The position numbers and the translations under genes were made by a program. Below the pieces are notes generated by a model, which ran no database searches, was not told where the DNA came from, and worked only from the letters and a program-made list of their open reading frames with translations. From Paralichthys olivaceus (lineage: Eukaryota; Chordata; Actinopteri; Pleuronectiformes; Paralichthyidae), in assembly GCF_024713975.1 (NCBI RefSeq), contig NC_091113.1, forward strand, positions 10,676,501 to 10,740,500: a stretch of 64,000 bases of DNA. Direction: 5' to 3'. Position 1 is the first letter of the stretch. Each line of letters starts with the position of its first letter. Positions 1 through 27,096 of the stretch are shown here, in pieces.

Positions 1-93
1 TGATTTTATTTATGCCCCAAGTTGTCAGTTTACTCTCTGTGAGCAGTATAAATGTATTCATGTCTTAAAATGATTTATTGCATTGTTTGGCAG

Positions 94-2326
94 CAAGAGC
101 AAACTCCTTTGTTGGAACAGCACAGTATGTGTCTCCAGAGCTGCTAACAGAAAAATCTGCCTGCAAGAGGTAACTAGGTTCGATCATCATGCAGCTCACA
201 CTTACTATTCACTGTTCTGTTTTAATGTTTGTCAGATAAAGATGGCCTTACATCTTAACTTTTTTTATGTTTTTCTTCTCATAGCTCTGACCTCTGGGCT
301 TTGGGATGTATTATCTATCAACTGGTGGCTGGTTTACCACCGTTCAGAGCTGGGTAAGTACTGAGGGGGTGTTGCTTTCACAGTTCAGTTAATTCTCATT
401 AAATCCTGCTTCAATAATGGCTGATCATGTTCTATCGCTGTTTTTCCCATTTAAGTTAACTGTTAATGATTATTTCAAGTGCAACAAATGCTACGTGAGA
501 GAATAACCCTGCCTCAGCAAACAATATCTTACTTATGGCACACTTTCCTACAGTCTTGTTAATGTTATTTTCCTCTTGTGTTATTTATTGTAGAAATGAG
601 TACCTAATATTCCAGAAGATAATCAAGCTGGAGTATGAATTCCCAGAGAAATTCTTCCCCAAAGCGAAGGATCTTGTCAGACAGCTTTTGGTGAGTTGTC
701 AAATACCAACTGCAACTAAATGTTGCTGAAATTATTTTGGCATATTAGTTATCTTTGCTGGTCATGTTATTTATAGAGCAGTGTTTCTCCATTGAATGAA
801 AACATCTGTTTCTCCTTTCCCGTCAGTCACTGGACCCCTCCAAGCGGATTGGCTGCGAAGAGATGGGAGGGTACGACCCATTGAAACAGCACCCTTTTTT
901 CGATACCATCTCCTGGAGTGACCTACACCTACAGACACCCCCCAAGCTCACGCCCTATCTGCCAGCCATGTCCGAGGACGATGAGGACTGCTACGGAAAT
1001 GTAAGATTTCAATGTAATGTTTTATGATTGACACCTCAGGAAACCTTGTACAAACCACAATTCTTCAGCCAAAACCCACTTTATCTTCTCTCTCTGATTC
1101 TCTAATTTCCAACCTCAGTACGATGATCTCCTGAGCCAGTTCAGCAACATGCAGGTGGCCCAGTCCAGCTCATCACACTCCCTGTCGCCACATGAATCCA
1201 CGCCCCCAAAGAGGTCCAGCAGCAACATCGAGCAGTACATCCATGACCTGGACAACAACTCCTTTGAGCTGGACCTGCAGTTCACTGAGGAGGAGAAGCA
1301 ACTACTGCTGGATAAACAGACCACTGGAAACCCCTGGTAAACCCCCCTCTACATGTTTCACCCTTATCCACTTGTTTACATGTGTGTTAGTGGCGTGAAA
1401 TGTGGTGCAATTTCTATTATTGTATGATCAGGATACGTATTTGTGTAGTTGTTAATATACACATTCTAGGGCAGGAAAATCATGTAAGTTGTCACTAATC
1501 TGGTTTTGCTTCTTTACTCAGGCACCAGTTTGTGGAGAATAACCTGATCCTCAAAATGGGTCCAGTCGATAAACGGAAGGTGTGTAAAATCAAGCCTGTA
1601 TCAATTTAAAGTTTTATATTGCATTACTGTAGTGTTATACAGCGGGATCCAATATCATTCCCCTTAGTGATAGGAAAGTCATCTCAGATGTTTTGACCCA
1701 ACTTTATGTATCATAAATTTACATTTCTAAGAAGATCAAATCTGTCCAAGTTGAATCTTTTTATGAGGTAGCTGTATTTCCTAGCACAGTGACTTCCTAT
1801 AACATTGCTCAGCCTCTTAGCATCCAGGAAGTAAAGGGGAATTCCCTGCTGTGGTGTGGAAAGTCTCTTTGGCCTAACAGCCCCCTCTGTTGGTGATTTA
1901 ATGTTTTGTGCTGTGTGGCATTCCATTGCAGGGTCTGTTTGCTCGGCGGAGACAGCTGCTTCTCACTGAGGGACCACACCTGTACTACGTGGATCCTGTT
2001 AACAAGGTCCTGAAAGGAGAGATTCCCTGGTCCCCAGAGTTACGCCCTGAGGCCAAGAACTTCAAAACCTTCTTTGTTCACACGGTAATTGACTGTTTAT
2101 TTCTGATGTCTGTGCTGTACACTTCCCTCCAGCAATATGTCGACACTCCCCCCTGTAAAAAAAAATTATCTCACTTTTTAACATATTTGTCTTCCTCTTC
2201 TTCATTTTGCAGCCTAACCGAACATACTATTTGATGGACCCCAGCGGAAATGCTGACAGATGGTGCAAGAAGATCCAGGAAGTGTGGAGAAAGATCTATC
2301 AAAGGCACCAAAACCCTGGCCTATAG
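94..2326 (+). CDS. pdpk1: 3-phosphoinositide-dependent protein kinase 1 (PDK1), 3' part
   Basis: This is the C-terminal ~318 residues of PDK1, the AGC kinase that phosphorylates the activation loops of AKT, S6K, SGK and PKC after binding PIP3. Exons read as 94-169, 285-353, 594-690, 827-1000, 1119-1336, 1522-1579, 1932-2084 and 2213-2326 (TAG), with consistent phases. The first visible exon carries the activation-loop stretch [16 protein letters not shown], which includes the autophosphorylated serine (Ser241 in human). The following exons give the rest of the kinase C-lobe ([12 protein letters not shown]) and a serine-rich linker. The PH domain starts around [14 protein letters not shown] and runs to [18 protein letters not shown]. 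The N-lobe, including the PIF pocket, lies left of the window. Identity is very high to vertebrate PDPK1. Which teleost paralogue (a or b) this is cannot be told. kctd5 follows in tandem, as in human 16p13.3. Confidence 0.96.
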
Positions 2327-4560
2327 GAGTACAGTTCCTCCTGTGGCCACTCCTCTTTAGCTCTGAGGCCAATCACTGAGCAGAGTAACACCCTCTTTAG
2401 TGCCCTTCATCACCGCAGTGTAAACAAACTCTTAGAGACGCTGGCATCTAGACCTTGTTTGTTTTCCTGAGTAGAACCATGGGAAAAATACAACTTTGGA
2501 TTCAGGGTTGCTTTGCTTGTTCTTTGTGCTCTCTGTGAGGCTTCTATTGCATTTTTTCCATGTATGGATGATAAGACTGCCACCATGCACATCTGCTTTT
2601 TGTACAGTCTGCAGGAGGAATAAGAAGGGCAAGCTTTTCCTATAGAGTGAAACAAGCTTGGGTACTGCTAGGACTATCTCAAATGCAAGGACTGGTTTCC
2701 TGCTTCAATGATACCATAACACAAAATCTAGCTTTTGTGAACCAGAGCCTATCCTGTTATCTTAATTAAACCATATCCTAATCCTACATCATATGTGCAA
2801 GCTGTAGTCAGGCCCCACTTCTAGTGCATATACTCCATAGTTGTAACTAATAGTGTAAGCTGATTCAGTCTCACACGTTTACCAAACTCAAATCCTACAC
2901 ATATACATATATATATAATTTTGTCAGAGCCCAAATGTTCCCACGGTATTTGAGTTGTTATTTTATTTTTTTTGTCTCTTGGTACTTGCTTATTGCAGTC
3001 CAGTTAAGGTCTCTATGTAACAAAGCAGAGTGCTGGTCTGCAGTGAGACATGGGTCTGAATAAGTCTCTGTACAAGTGTGAGCCTTCCGTAGCTGTTACT
3101 GAGGATGTATTGCTAACAGGGGGTGGGTAAACATGCCACTAGCTTGTACTTTCTAATCATAACTTGCTTATCTTTCCTGCATGGCCAGTTTTGTAGCTCA
3201 GCTTTGTCCGCTTCTCTCTCCTAGGGCACTGGAGTTATAGGTTATTCAAGTTTAAAGGTGGGTATTTTTGACTGCATTGGCAACCATTGCGAATATTATT
3301 GGATGATTTGGCTGTTCTGTACCATTCACTGGCTATTTCTTTGTGGTGTGAATTCTTTCAATTTCCTTTTTTTCGGTGGGATAGTCGGCTCATCTTCAGT
3401 ACGTCCTATTGAAAACGAAATCTTATGTGCTGACCACCCCATGCTGAACAGAAAACTTTCATCAACAGAGATACATACACATACTATCATTCTCGGAAGC
3501 AATCACAATAAAGCTGTCGTCCCTGGACAAAGTGGCAGAACTGCCTCGTTGGGCTTATTAGCCCGTATTTTTGTTTTGTTTTCATTCTGACGTTTGGCCC
3601 AATAGAAATTAAAGCGATTGATTTAACTTGTGCTCTTGTTTTAGCAATATGTATTATCATGATGCTTTTAATTTTTGACATAATACCTTCAGGTCCTTCC
3701 CAAAGGTCCTCTTCCTTCAGCTGAGTCTGTTTGTGCAGTGTGTGACTGGAGTATAGGTGAATAGGACCCTCAGGCCCTGGGGCCCAGGGGCCCAGGGCTG
3801 GTTGTGGTTGGATGTCAGTTAAAGGATATCTATCTGATCCAAATAACCGATGAAAATTGCTGTATCTGTCTATAAAGTTGAGAAAGCACTAGAGAAGTGT
3901 TTTCCTCTAGTTAGAGAAATTGTTTGAATCAAGTCGATGGCAGTCGGTTACATTGTGTATGGAATACTCTACCTGGCTTGTAACTGACTAGAACTGTGAT
4001 GTACAGATGATGTATTATTAAAATCTGAAGCAAGTAATGCAATGATATTAGGATACAGTTTTTGTATTTTTATTCTTGTATAAGGTTATTTGATGGCTAT
4101 TGTTTAGCCTCTAGTTCATTCTGTGTTATTTAAATTCTAATATATGAATCATATTTCGATTGAAGTCATGTTCAGGGGCCATGTTGTGTATGTATTGAGA
4201 TGTAAAGCCTTTGAATGTGAATAATTATTGTAAACTATAATATTTTACAGCTTTTTTCTTACTATATCATACATTTTCTATTTGCTCAGTGATTTAATCA
4301 TATTCTGATAATTTAATGAATCTGTTCATTCTCTCTCTGATTATTTGTGCGCTAGGTCAGTAGATGTTGAATGATGAATTTTCCACTTAATGCTTGGTAG
4401 TCCAGTAATTAAAGCATGTAGGGATTTAGGCATACAAATAAAGCCATGTGTCCTGTCTTCTGTTAACAACCACAGTCAATGACACAGGGAAATCAGTGGC
4501 AATGGCATCTCACGTTTTTTCTTTTTGCAGCATGTTAATAAAATACAGGCCTGTTCTCAG
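2327..4560 (+). other. pdpk1 3' UTR (likely) and short intergenic gap
   Basis: About 2.2 kb with no credible ORF follows the pdpk1 stop. Canonical AATAAA hexamers occur near 4436 (AATAAAGCC) and 4538 (AATAAAATA), so the 3' UTR probably ends just before 4.6 kb. That leaves about 300 bp before the kctd5 start. Short ORFs here, such as one near 3258-3590, have no recognisable domains and look like chance. The end point is inferred from the hexamers only. Confidence 0.55.
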
Positions 4561-4799
4561 TGCAGGTGTCGTGGAAATGACTTAATGCACTTTAACCCTG
4601 CATGGTCTAAGTCCATGTTCTGTATAGCGATCATAAAACCCTACACACTAAACATACTGGTCTCAGCAGCAGGGGATCAGTGCTCCATATAGAAGTGGCT
4701 CAATCCAGGGAGGACCCGTTTCTTCTGGAATAATTTATGCATCTGTCAGTGCTGGTGGAGTGGGTTAGTAGGAGTGGCCCAGGCGCTGGCTGCCTGCTT

Positions 4800-4901
4800 T
4801 GCATGAACCGTGGACTCTCCAAGTTAGCGGCTGCAGCGCGGATATTTCCTGTCAGACAGAGCCGAGCCGAGGCGAGGCTAGGGCGGAGGAGAGAGTGAGG
4901 G
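4800..4901 (+). promoter_or_regulatory. kctd5 5' UTR / promoter-proximal CpG-rich segment
   Basis: Base composition changes sharply to GC- and CpG-rich from about 4.82 kb into exon 1 (CAGCGCGG, CCGAGCCGAGGCGAGG), as expected for a CpG-island promoter. No clear TATA box is visible. The transcription start is not defined by the sequence alone. Confidence 0.5.
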
Positions 4902-18040
<13,139 letters not shown>

Positions 18041-18126
18041 AGAGGACTTAGTATTATGAGCTCCAGGTGTTATGAGGCAAACATATCACCTCTGTGGAAG
18101 AACGTCTGGCACAATGGAGATTTAAA

Positions 18127-18141
18127 GGGGGGGGGGGGGGG
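18127..18141. repeat. Poly-G tract (G15)
   Basis: Uninterrupted run of 15 G about 90 bases after the kctd5 stop. In RNA it could form a G-rich structure, and it is prone to length variation and sequencing error. Confidence 0.9.
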
Positions 18142-21030
18142 TGTACATTTATGTTGTTTCCCCTCCATCTTTATTTTTATTTCTTGATGTAAATAAGTCT
18201 GTTTACTGACAAGTTGTGCCTGTACACTTAAACTGGACCTTTATGAATTTGCAGCACGTTTTTTTTTTTCTTTTCTAATTGAGAGTAAGGAAAAGCAATC
18301 TACAAATTTTTTATGCTATAAAATATGGCCGTCATCATATGAGGCCAATGATTCACTCAGGGTCATCTGTTGAATTAATTCTACTCTCCAGCTCAAGGGT
18401 CTGGTAAGGGATCAGAACGGTCTGCGTAACTCAAAAGTATCAACTCAAAATCATTTTTTTAAAGATGTTAAGAAGGGAATTGTGCATTTCTTTAGTGCAT
18501 GTTTGAGAGTCGGGCTATTAAATGTGAAATTCACCCCCAAAAACAAGTTGACATGTCTTTTCCAAAGATTTCAAACTGTTACACTGAGATTTGTGATCAT
18601 GAGGATCCCAACTACACATCACTCATTTCGTCAGATGTGTTGGAGGTGGCATTTTTTTTTCTCAGTTACTGTTAATGGTCAGAAAAGGGACAAAAAATGT
18701 CACTGTGATCTGACTGCAATGCTGAAGGGGCATTAGGTAATTTATCAAATACAGGTCCTTTTATTGGTGATGAGAAAAAGACCTATAATGAAGAGAAGTC
18801 CCATTTTCACATTGTCTAAATAAGCTCACCTGAGAGAGACGGCAGATGCAGGACATTTCTTTTTCATGCACTTTCTTGGCTGGAGAAGTAAATGTGTTGC
18901 TACCGTAGCTGCTTGTGGCACCGTGCACTGTATCTTGCAACCTTAGTAACCCAACTACCCACTGATACGGTCATGTGTGCTGTGAGGTCAGCTAATTGTT
19001 ACATTTCCAGGAAGTCCACTTATTTTTATTATAAGGGTCGAACGTTTTTTAGTTTTAATCTTAGTCACGTAAAGAAAGAAAGATTTAATGTCTGAGTGCA
19101 AGTTTATATCAATCTTCAGAACTTGTAGTTTAGTTTGAGACCTCATGTTCATAAATCTAAAGTTAACTGCCAAAAACATTTATTTTGTTTAAAGGTGATG
19201 ATATTTTTTTTGACATAAGTGTCCACCATTAATTTCCTGTTTACTGTGTGGGGGGAAAAAAACATCCTCGAGACAAAGGTGTTTTTTAATTTTTCCCACC
19301 GACGGCTGAGTTTTCCTTTAATGGCTTGTTTCGTATGTTTGGGGAACGTCTCGTTTATGATCTTTTTTTTTTCGAGGGGAAGTATTTGTTGTGTTTGGGG
19401 ACTGGAACTGTTTGACGGCAGTGGCGAAGGACTTTCTGTTCATATCCAGATGATTTTTGTTTTGATGTAAATAATCCAAATTCAATATTAATATTTAACT
19501 CTTAACAGAAAAACTGCACGTTTTGTACACTGTATAGAAAACACAACTCCAAAATGGAAGTTGTTTATACTGGATCTTTAAAAAAAAAAGAGAGCGAGAA
19601 AGTCTTGATAATGTTAACTTCTGTTTTGCATTGTTTGTACAGCACTAGAGATTTCCAAGTTTAGGGTTGAAACGGCTGATGCTGACTACGGTGTCTTTCA
19701 CTGAGAACATGCCTGGAACATGTTTTGATAACCAATAACAAAGCTATACTTGGCTGGCTATGAAGTTGACTGTTACATTTAAAGTGGTATAGATTCTTCT
19801 AAGCATTTTGAATTGTGTAGATTTCGTACACAGCATTACATTCACTACAGTGAGAAACAACACTGTGCACATTGCTTACAGCCTGTAATGTTAATGTAAA
19901 TACTGCATTTTAGAACACTTCTTTTTTTATATAGAAAGTTGTTTTCAGGTTTGATGTGTTTTTTCTTTTGTTTGTTTTTTGATAGGTTGGATATTTCATT
20001 CACAAATAATCATTTAGTGTTGCCTTTTTCCCAATGACCAAAATCCAATGTCTTATGTGTATTGCACACATTGATCTTAGTGTCAGGGACGAGTAAACTT
20101 TTCTTAATGCTGGCACACTTTGTACATATAGACTTGTTAACGACACACAAACCTCCATTTACTCACATATACACTTGACTAAAACCAATTTTTATATTGT
20201 CGGGTAAACAAGTATGGATGCATGTTTTTGATATAGACACACACTCACACATACACAAGGGCTTTTAAAGTGCAAAATTTGAGATCTGCAAAGAGAGTAG
20301 ACTGGATTTCCTGCCAGAGCTAGGCTATGTTTACATTTGCTATAGTATTTTAAAGCCTTCCAAATATGTACCGTCTTGCACTCCCTCACACACGTTAACA
20401 TACTTGTGTGACTGCACCAGGGGCAACTCGTACACCCTGTTCCACGTGAACTGATCCTCACGCAGACATTTTTAATGATACTCCATCCAGTTCTGACAGC
20501 CTGTGCTTGAGCGTTGCAGACAATCTTGCTTTTCGCCCTCTCCGACGGCAAAGTTGCTCACTTTTAATAGGATGAAACGTTCCCTTTGTTGTTTCAGAGC
20601 TAAGATTTATCTGGGTCTTGTTTAGACTTTTTTTTCTTTTTCTGCGATGGGATTTTAAGTGTAACATGTTCAATTTGCTTGTTTTACTGGTAAAAACAAG
20701 TTGTCTGGATGAGCATTCGACATTGGTAATCATTTCACGTGATGGACAAACTTATCAAAACTGTAGCCTGATACTTTTTAAAGTGCCCAGTTTGTTTTCC
20801 AATCAACTTATTAGCCACAGACCACTGTAATGCATGATTGAAGATGATCACTCTTGTAATCAGAGGGAATGAATGTGTCATTTTTCCTCGATCTAACAGT
20901 TACATCAATGAATAAGGTTCTCATATCACACATAGATCACGTCTTTATGATCTTATGCAATGTTAGAAATGTATAAACTAAGTATGAGATTAAGGGGATA
21001 GATCTATATGGTCATGCATAAGGTAAACAC

Positions 21031-21036
21031 AATAAA
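21031..21036 (+). terminator. Poly(A) signal AATAAA, kctd5
   Basis: Canonical hexamer followed within 30 bases by a GT-rich stretch (TGTTGTCATTC...CTCTGTGTTTT), the usual downstream element. Confidence 0.65.
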
Positions 21037-21639
21037 AATGTTGTCATTCACGCCTCTGTGTTTTATATTTTTTTATTTAATATCACGTCTGTTTCTATAG
21101 AATAGTAAAAGATCCGGTTTATTGTGAGGAGTTTCAATGTTAAGCACATGTGACATGTAGATCCCACATGTTCACACCTGTAGAGACGTGAGAGTCGTGA
21201 CACCAAATATCTTTTGTTAAATCGCGACCTCTTGCGTTGACTCCACGCTATGATATAGTTGCCTGAAAAAATGCCTGTTTAAATTTGGACTCTTAAAATT
21301 CTGCATCTTCCCCCGCATTGGATTAAAACAAAAAAAGAATGAACATGTTTTACAACTGAAAACCTCATGTCGGGTTGATTTCAGCTCTCTTGTAATTGTG
21401 CACAAAACTTTTATTCGTTGAACGTCGTCGTTTGGGTTAACGGCCTTCAGTCTGGCCAAAGATGTTGCATACAACAAGATAGAAATCCCCGGGCCTTCCT
21501 GTTGTATGAAATTAAACTTATTTCACATCATCTTTGAAAAGATTTTAAAAAAAATCATGTAAAAAATGGAGGAATAAACACATCGCGCCTCACGTGAGTT
21601 TCTAACACGTAAATACAAATCGTTTTGTTTTCTGAACAC

Positions 21640-22043
21640 GTAACCCACTTAGCCACGGGGCGCATGCGCGATGAGCAACAACCGCAAAGGCAAGATTCAC
21701 GGGTGTTTTCAACGAGCTGAGCGCTTTTGACAGAAGCTATGCTAATCTACTAGCATAGAAACTAATGAGCGGCTCGGCAGGCGGAGTCTTTCGGCTGAAT
21801 CCACGACAGCCGGAGAGATTCATCCAGAAACCTGACGATCGACGCGCAGTCCGGTCTTCCTATGGCTATTTAAACGAAGACGGAAGTAAAGGGCGGATGA
21901 CCATGTCGCTGCGTTGTTTGTGTGTCTAGCTGGGCTCGGAGCGGCTGGTTTTTCAGGAGGGAAACTTTACGAGCTTTAACGGGATCTGAGCACGATTAAT
22001 TCATTTCGCTTAATTACCAGAGCAAGTGCAGCCACACTGAAAG
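21640..22043 (+). promoter_or_regulatory. ube2i CpG promoter with NRF1 site and noncoding exon 1
   Basis: A CpG-dense segment contains a perfect NRF1 palindrome, GCGCATGCGC, at 21660-21669. No TATA box is apparent. A likely noncoding first exon ends at 22043 with the donor AAAG|GTAGGAG, matching the 5' UTR acceptor at 23271/23272 (GTTACAG|GAGTCC) just before the ube2i ATG. The exact transcription start is not visible; it probably lies around 21.9 kb. Confidence 0.6.
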
Positions 22044-23254
22044 GTAGGAGCGCGCCCCCGCGGCGCAGTGGGCCCGTTTTGTCGTGTATTGGGATATTTT
22101 ACCCGCTTCAGTTTGCGCCATTTTCGCTAGTTTGGTAATGCACAAATGTGCGCCTTTTAGCTGTGGCGTTCTTTGTCTCTATTCTTTAATGGCTCATGGT
22201 ATGGATCGTCTCCAAGCAACATCTCACACCCTCGTATGTGGTTTCGGGATATCCACCGTGAAGCGTCAGGAGGAAAAACAGCCCTCAGCTTTTCTCACCC
22301 CCCTGAAAACTGCGTTCAAATCAAGTGCTTTTGCGCATTTTTGTGCTGCATCAGGCCGTGTCCGACGCTAACAGCGCCAGCGCCTGTCGGGATGTAGCAC
22401 GATTCTGGCGCACATGAGTTAGCTCGCCCGGCTAACCGGGTAGCTTTGATAGCGAAGTGTGTGGACGTTAGCGTTGACAGCGGGTTTTCACCGAACGCTC
22501 GGAGAACACGATACAAACCAGATGCTAACGGTGTCGCCTCCCGGGCCCCATGTGCGTTTTAAAAGAGCGGGCGCGTAAAGAGCGGAGAGAGCGGGTTCTG
22601 TGGACATGTCTCACCGCTGGCTAGCTTGGTTAGCCCTCATAGCTTTCCAGACATGTCGCTAAAACACGCTTTAAGCCGAGTTAACAATGTCGATGGGCAT
22701 TAGTTAGCATTTGAGGGATCAGTGAGTAGTTGTTGCTTGTCTTGTTGTTTTCACTGTGACATGACTTCCAGAGCATCGTTACTATAGAGATCTTTATCAT
22801 CACTGACAGTTCGTGATGGAGTTTCACATGCACTAGGACAGAGGATTGAATTTACTATTGTTTACATGTGTCTCACAAGGACAATGTGTGGTTTTCATCC
22901 TCTGTCACTTCACATCAGATCACTTTACCCTTGATAAAGTATAAAAGAAGGAGCCTACTTTCCATAGTTGCACATTTGTATTTACTTTGTTAGAATCATG
23001 TAGAAACAAACAAACTTCTTGTGTGGGAACTTCTCCATCAATCAAAACTGTTCAATAACACAAATAAAAGTATGCACTGCTTCTACTAGTTAATAATGAT
23101 CATTATCGTTGGTTTGGACCCGAATGTTTATGTTCCATTCATATATAAAGCGGAGAAAAGCACCAAACATTCAAGCAAATGAATCTGTGACCTGCAAATG
23201 ATTTTGTTTGCTTTTTGCTTTAATTGGCCAGTGTTTCCATTTGATTGACCTTGA

Positions 23255-26003
<2,749 letters not shown>

Positions 26004-26640
26004 AGGAGAAGACTTGCTCCGCTGCAGCAGAAGGATTGAGTTTAACAAGAATCACCTCCCCTCTCAGTCTCTCGATGAATGTGCTCCTCTCACACCGGGA
26101 CTTGCTTAAAGACTTCTATTTAAACTCCACACATTCTGTGCCATCCGCTCTCTTCTGACCTTTCATTTTTTTTGTTCTTAATTGCCGGTTGGCGCATAAT
26201 GCTGGGAGGGGATGGGTGCTTCAGCACCCTGGTTATTTCTTTTTAAACAATAATTGTCTTATGTGGTGCAAGGGACACAGCTCGGTACCAGTTTCATCAA
26301 CACAATGCAAGCTGGCTGTCATCAGTGTTCAAGGAAGAAAATGTCTCTTGTTTATTTTGCTCTTTCACAGGGTCTATTCCTTTGTTTCCCCCTTTTATTT
26401 TCCATCAAATTAATGTAAAACTAGCTTCTTTCATTGTCAGTATTTCAACTGCTGTATAATGAATGGCACTTTTATACTGTTGTATCTCACTAGTGTCTCT
26501 AGATGGCTCTGTCTAATTCTCTTTCCCAGGTTTTCTATTCAGCATGCTGTAATATATGATAGAATCTGCTGCCTTGGCTGTCTTTTTGTTATTCAGAGTG
26601 TTTGCTATGGAATAAATAAAAATGGCCACAATGACTGAGG
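26004..26640 (+). other. ube2i 3' UTR
   Basis: Noncoding sequence follows the UBC9 stop and ends near overlapping AATAAATAAA hexamers at 26611-26620. A further AATAAA lies near 26708. Between here and the il21r stop (27097, opposite strand) there is no gene. Confidence 0.6.
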
Positions 26641-27035
26641 CAGGTAGGCTTACTTCTGTATCAGACTTTAAGGTTATATGGTGCTTTGTTCATGTATGTG
26701 TTGGCGTAAATAAAACTTTCTACAAAATGTTTGCATTTTCTTTATTACACGAAGTAAATACAGTAAGATCATGGCAGGTAGAAACAAAGCAAAATAGTCC
26801 CTCGTGCAATAAGTCTAAAATGTTTTTTCCCCTCAAATCTGCGACAGCTATTTATTTTAGGGTGTGTAATATAAAGGTTATACATTTATTTCATTTACAT
26901 TTCACATAATGCTGTAACAACATATTTGCTGGTTTCACACCACCTCACTATGAAAACTTGTAAAGCATTTACAGTAGCAGATTGCAGCGTTGTGAAGAAC
27001 TACATGTGTCTGTAGTTTAAACTCAAGGGACCAGC

Positions 27036-27041
27036 TTTATT
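27036..27041 (-). terminator. Possible il21r poly(A) signal
   Basis: AATAAA on the minus strand, about 56 bases beyond the il21r stop. Other minus-strand hexamers lie further on (near 26749 and 26885), inside the ube2i downstream region, so the 3' ends of the two genes may approach or overlap. Confidence 0.4.
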
Positions 27042-27096
27042 TTAAACTAAATTTCCCACTATTATCCTGCTCCACTCACTTCATACACACTAATCT

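Larger units (their letters stand above)
18041..21052 (+). other. kctd5 3' UTR
   Basis: About 3 kb without supportable ORFs, ending near a canonical AATAAA at 21031-21036. It starts with a G15 homopolymer at 18127-18141. It holds four copies of TGTANATA, the Pumilio recognition element, at 18188, 19466, 19895 and 20121. The length is inferred from the hexamer; earlier polyadenylation is possible. Confidence 0.65.
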
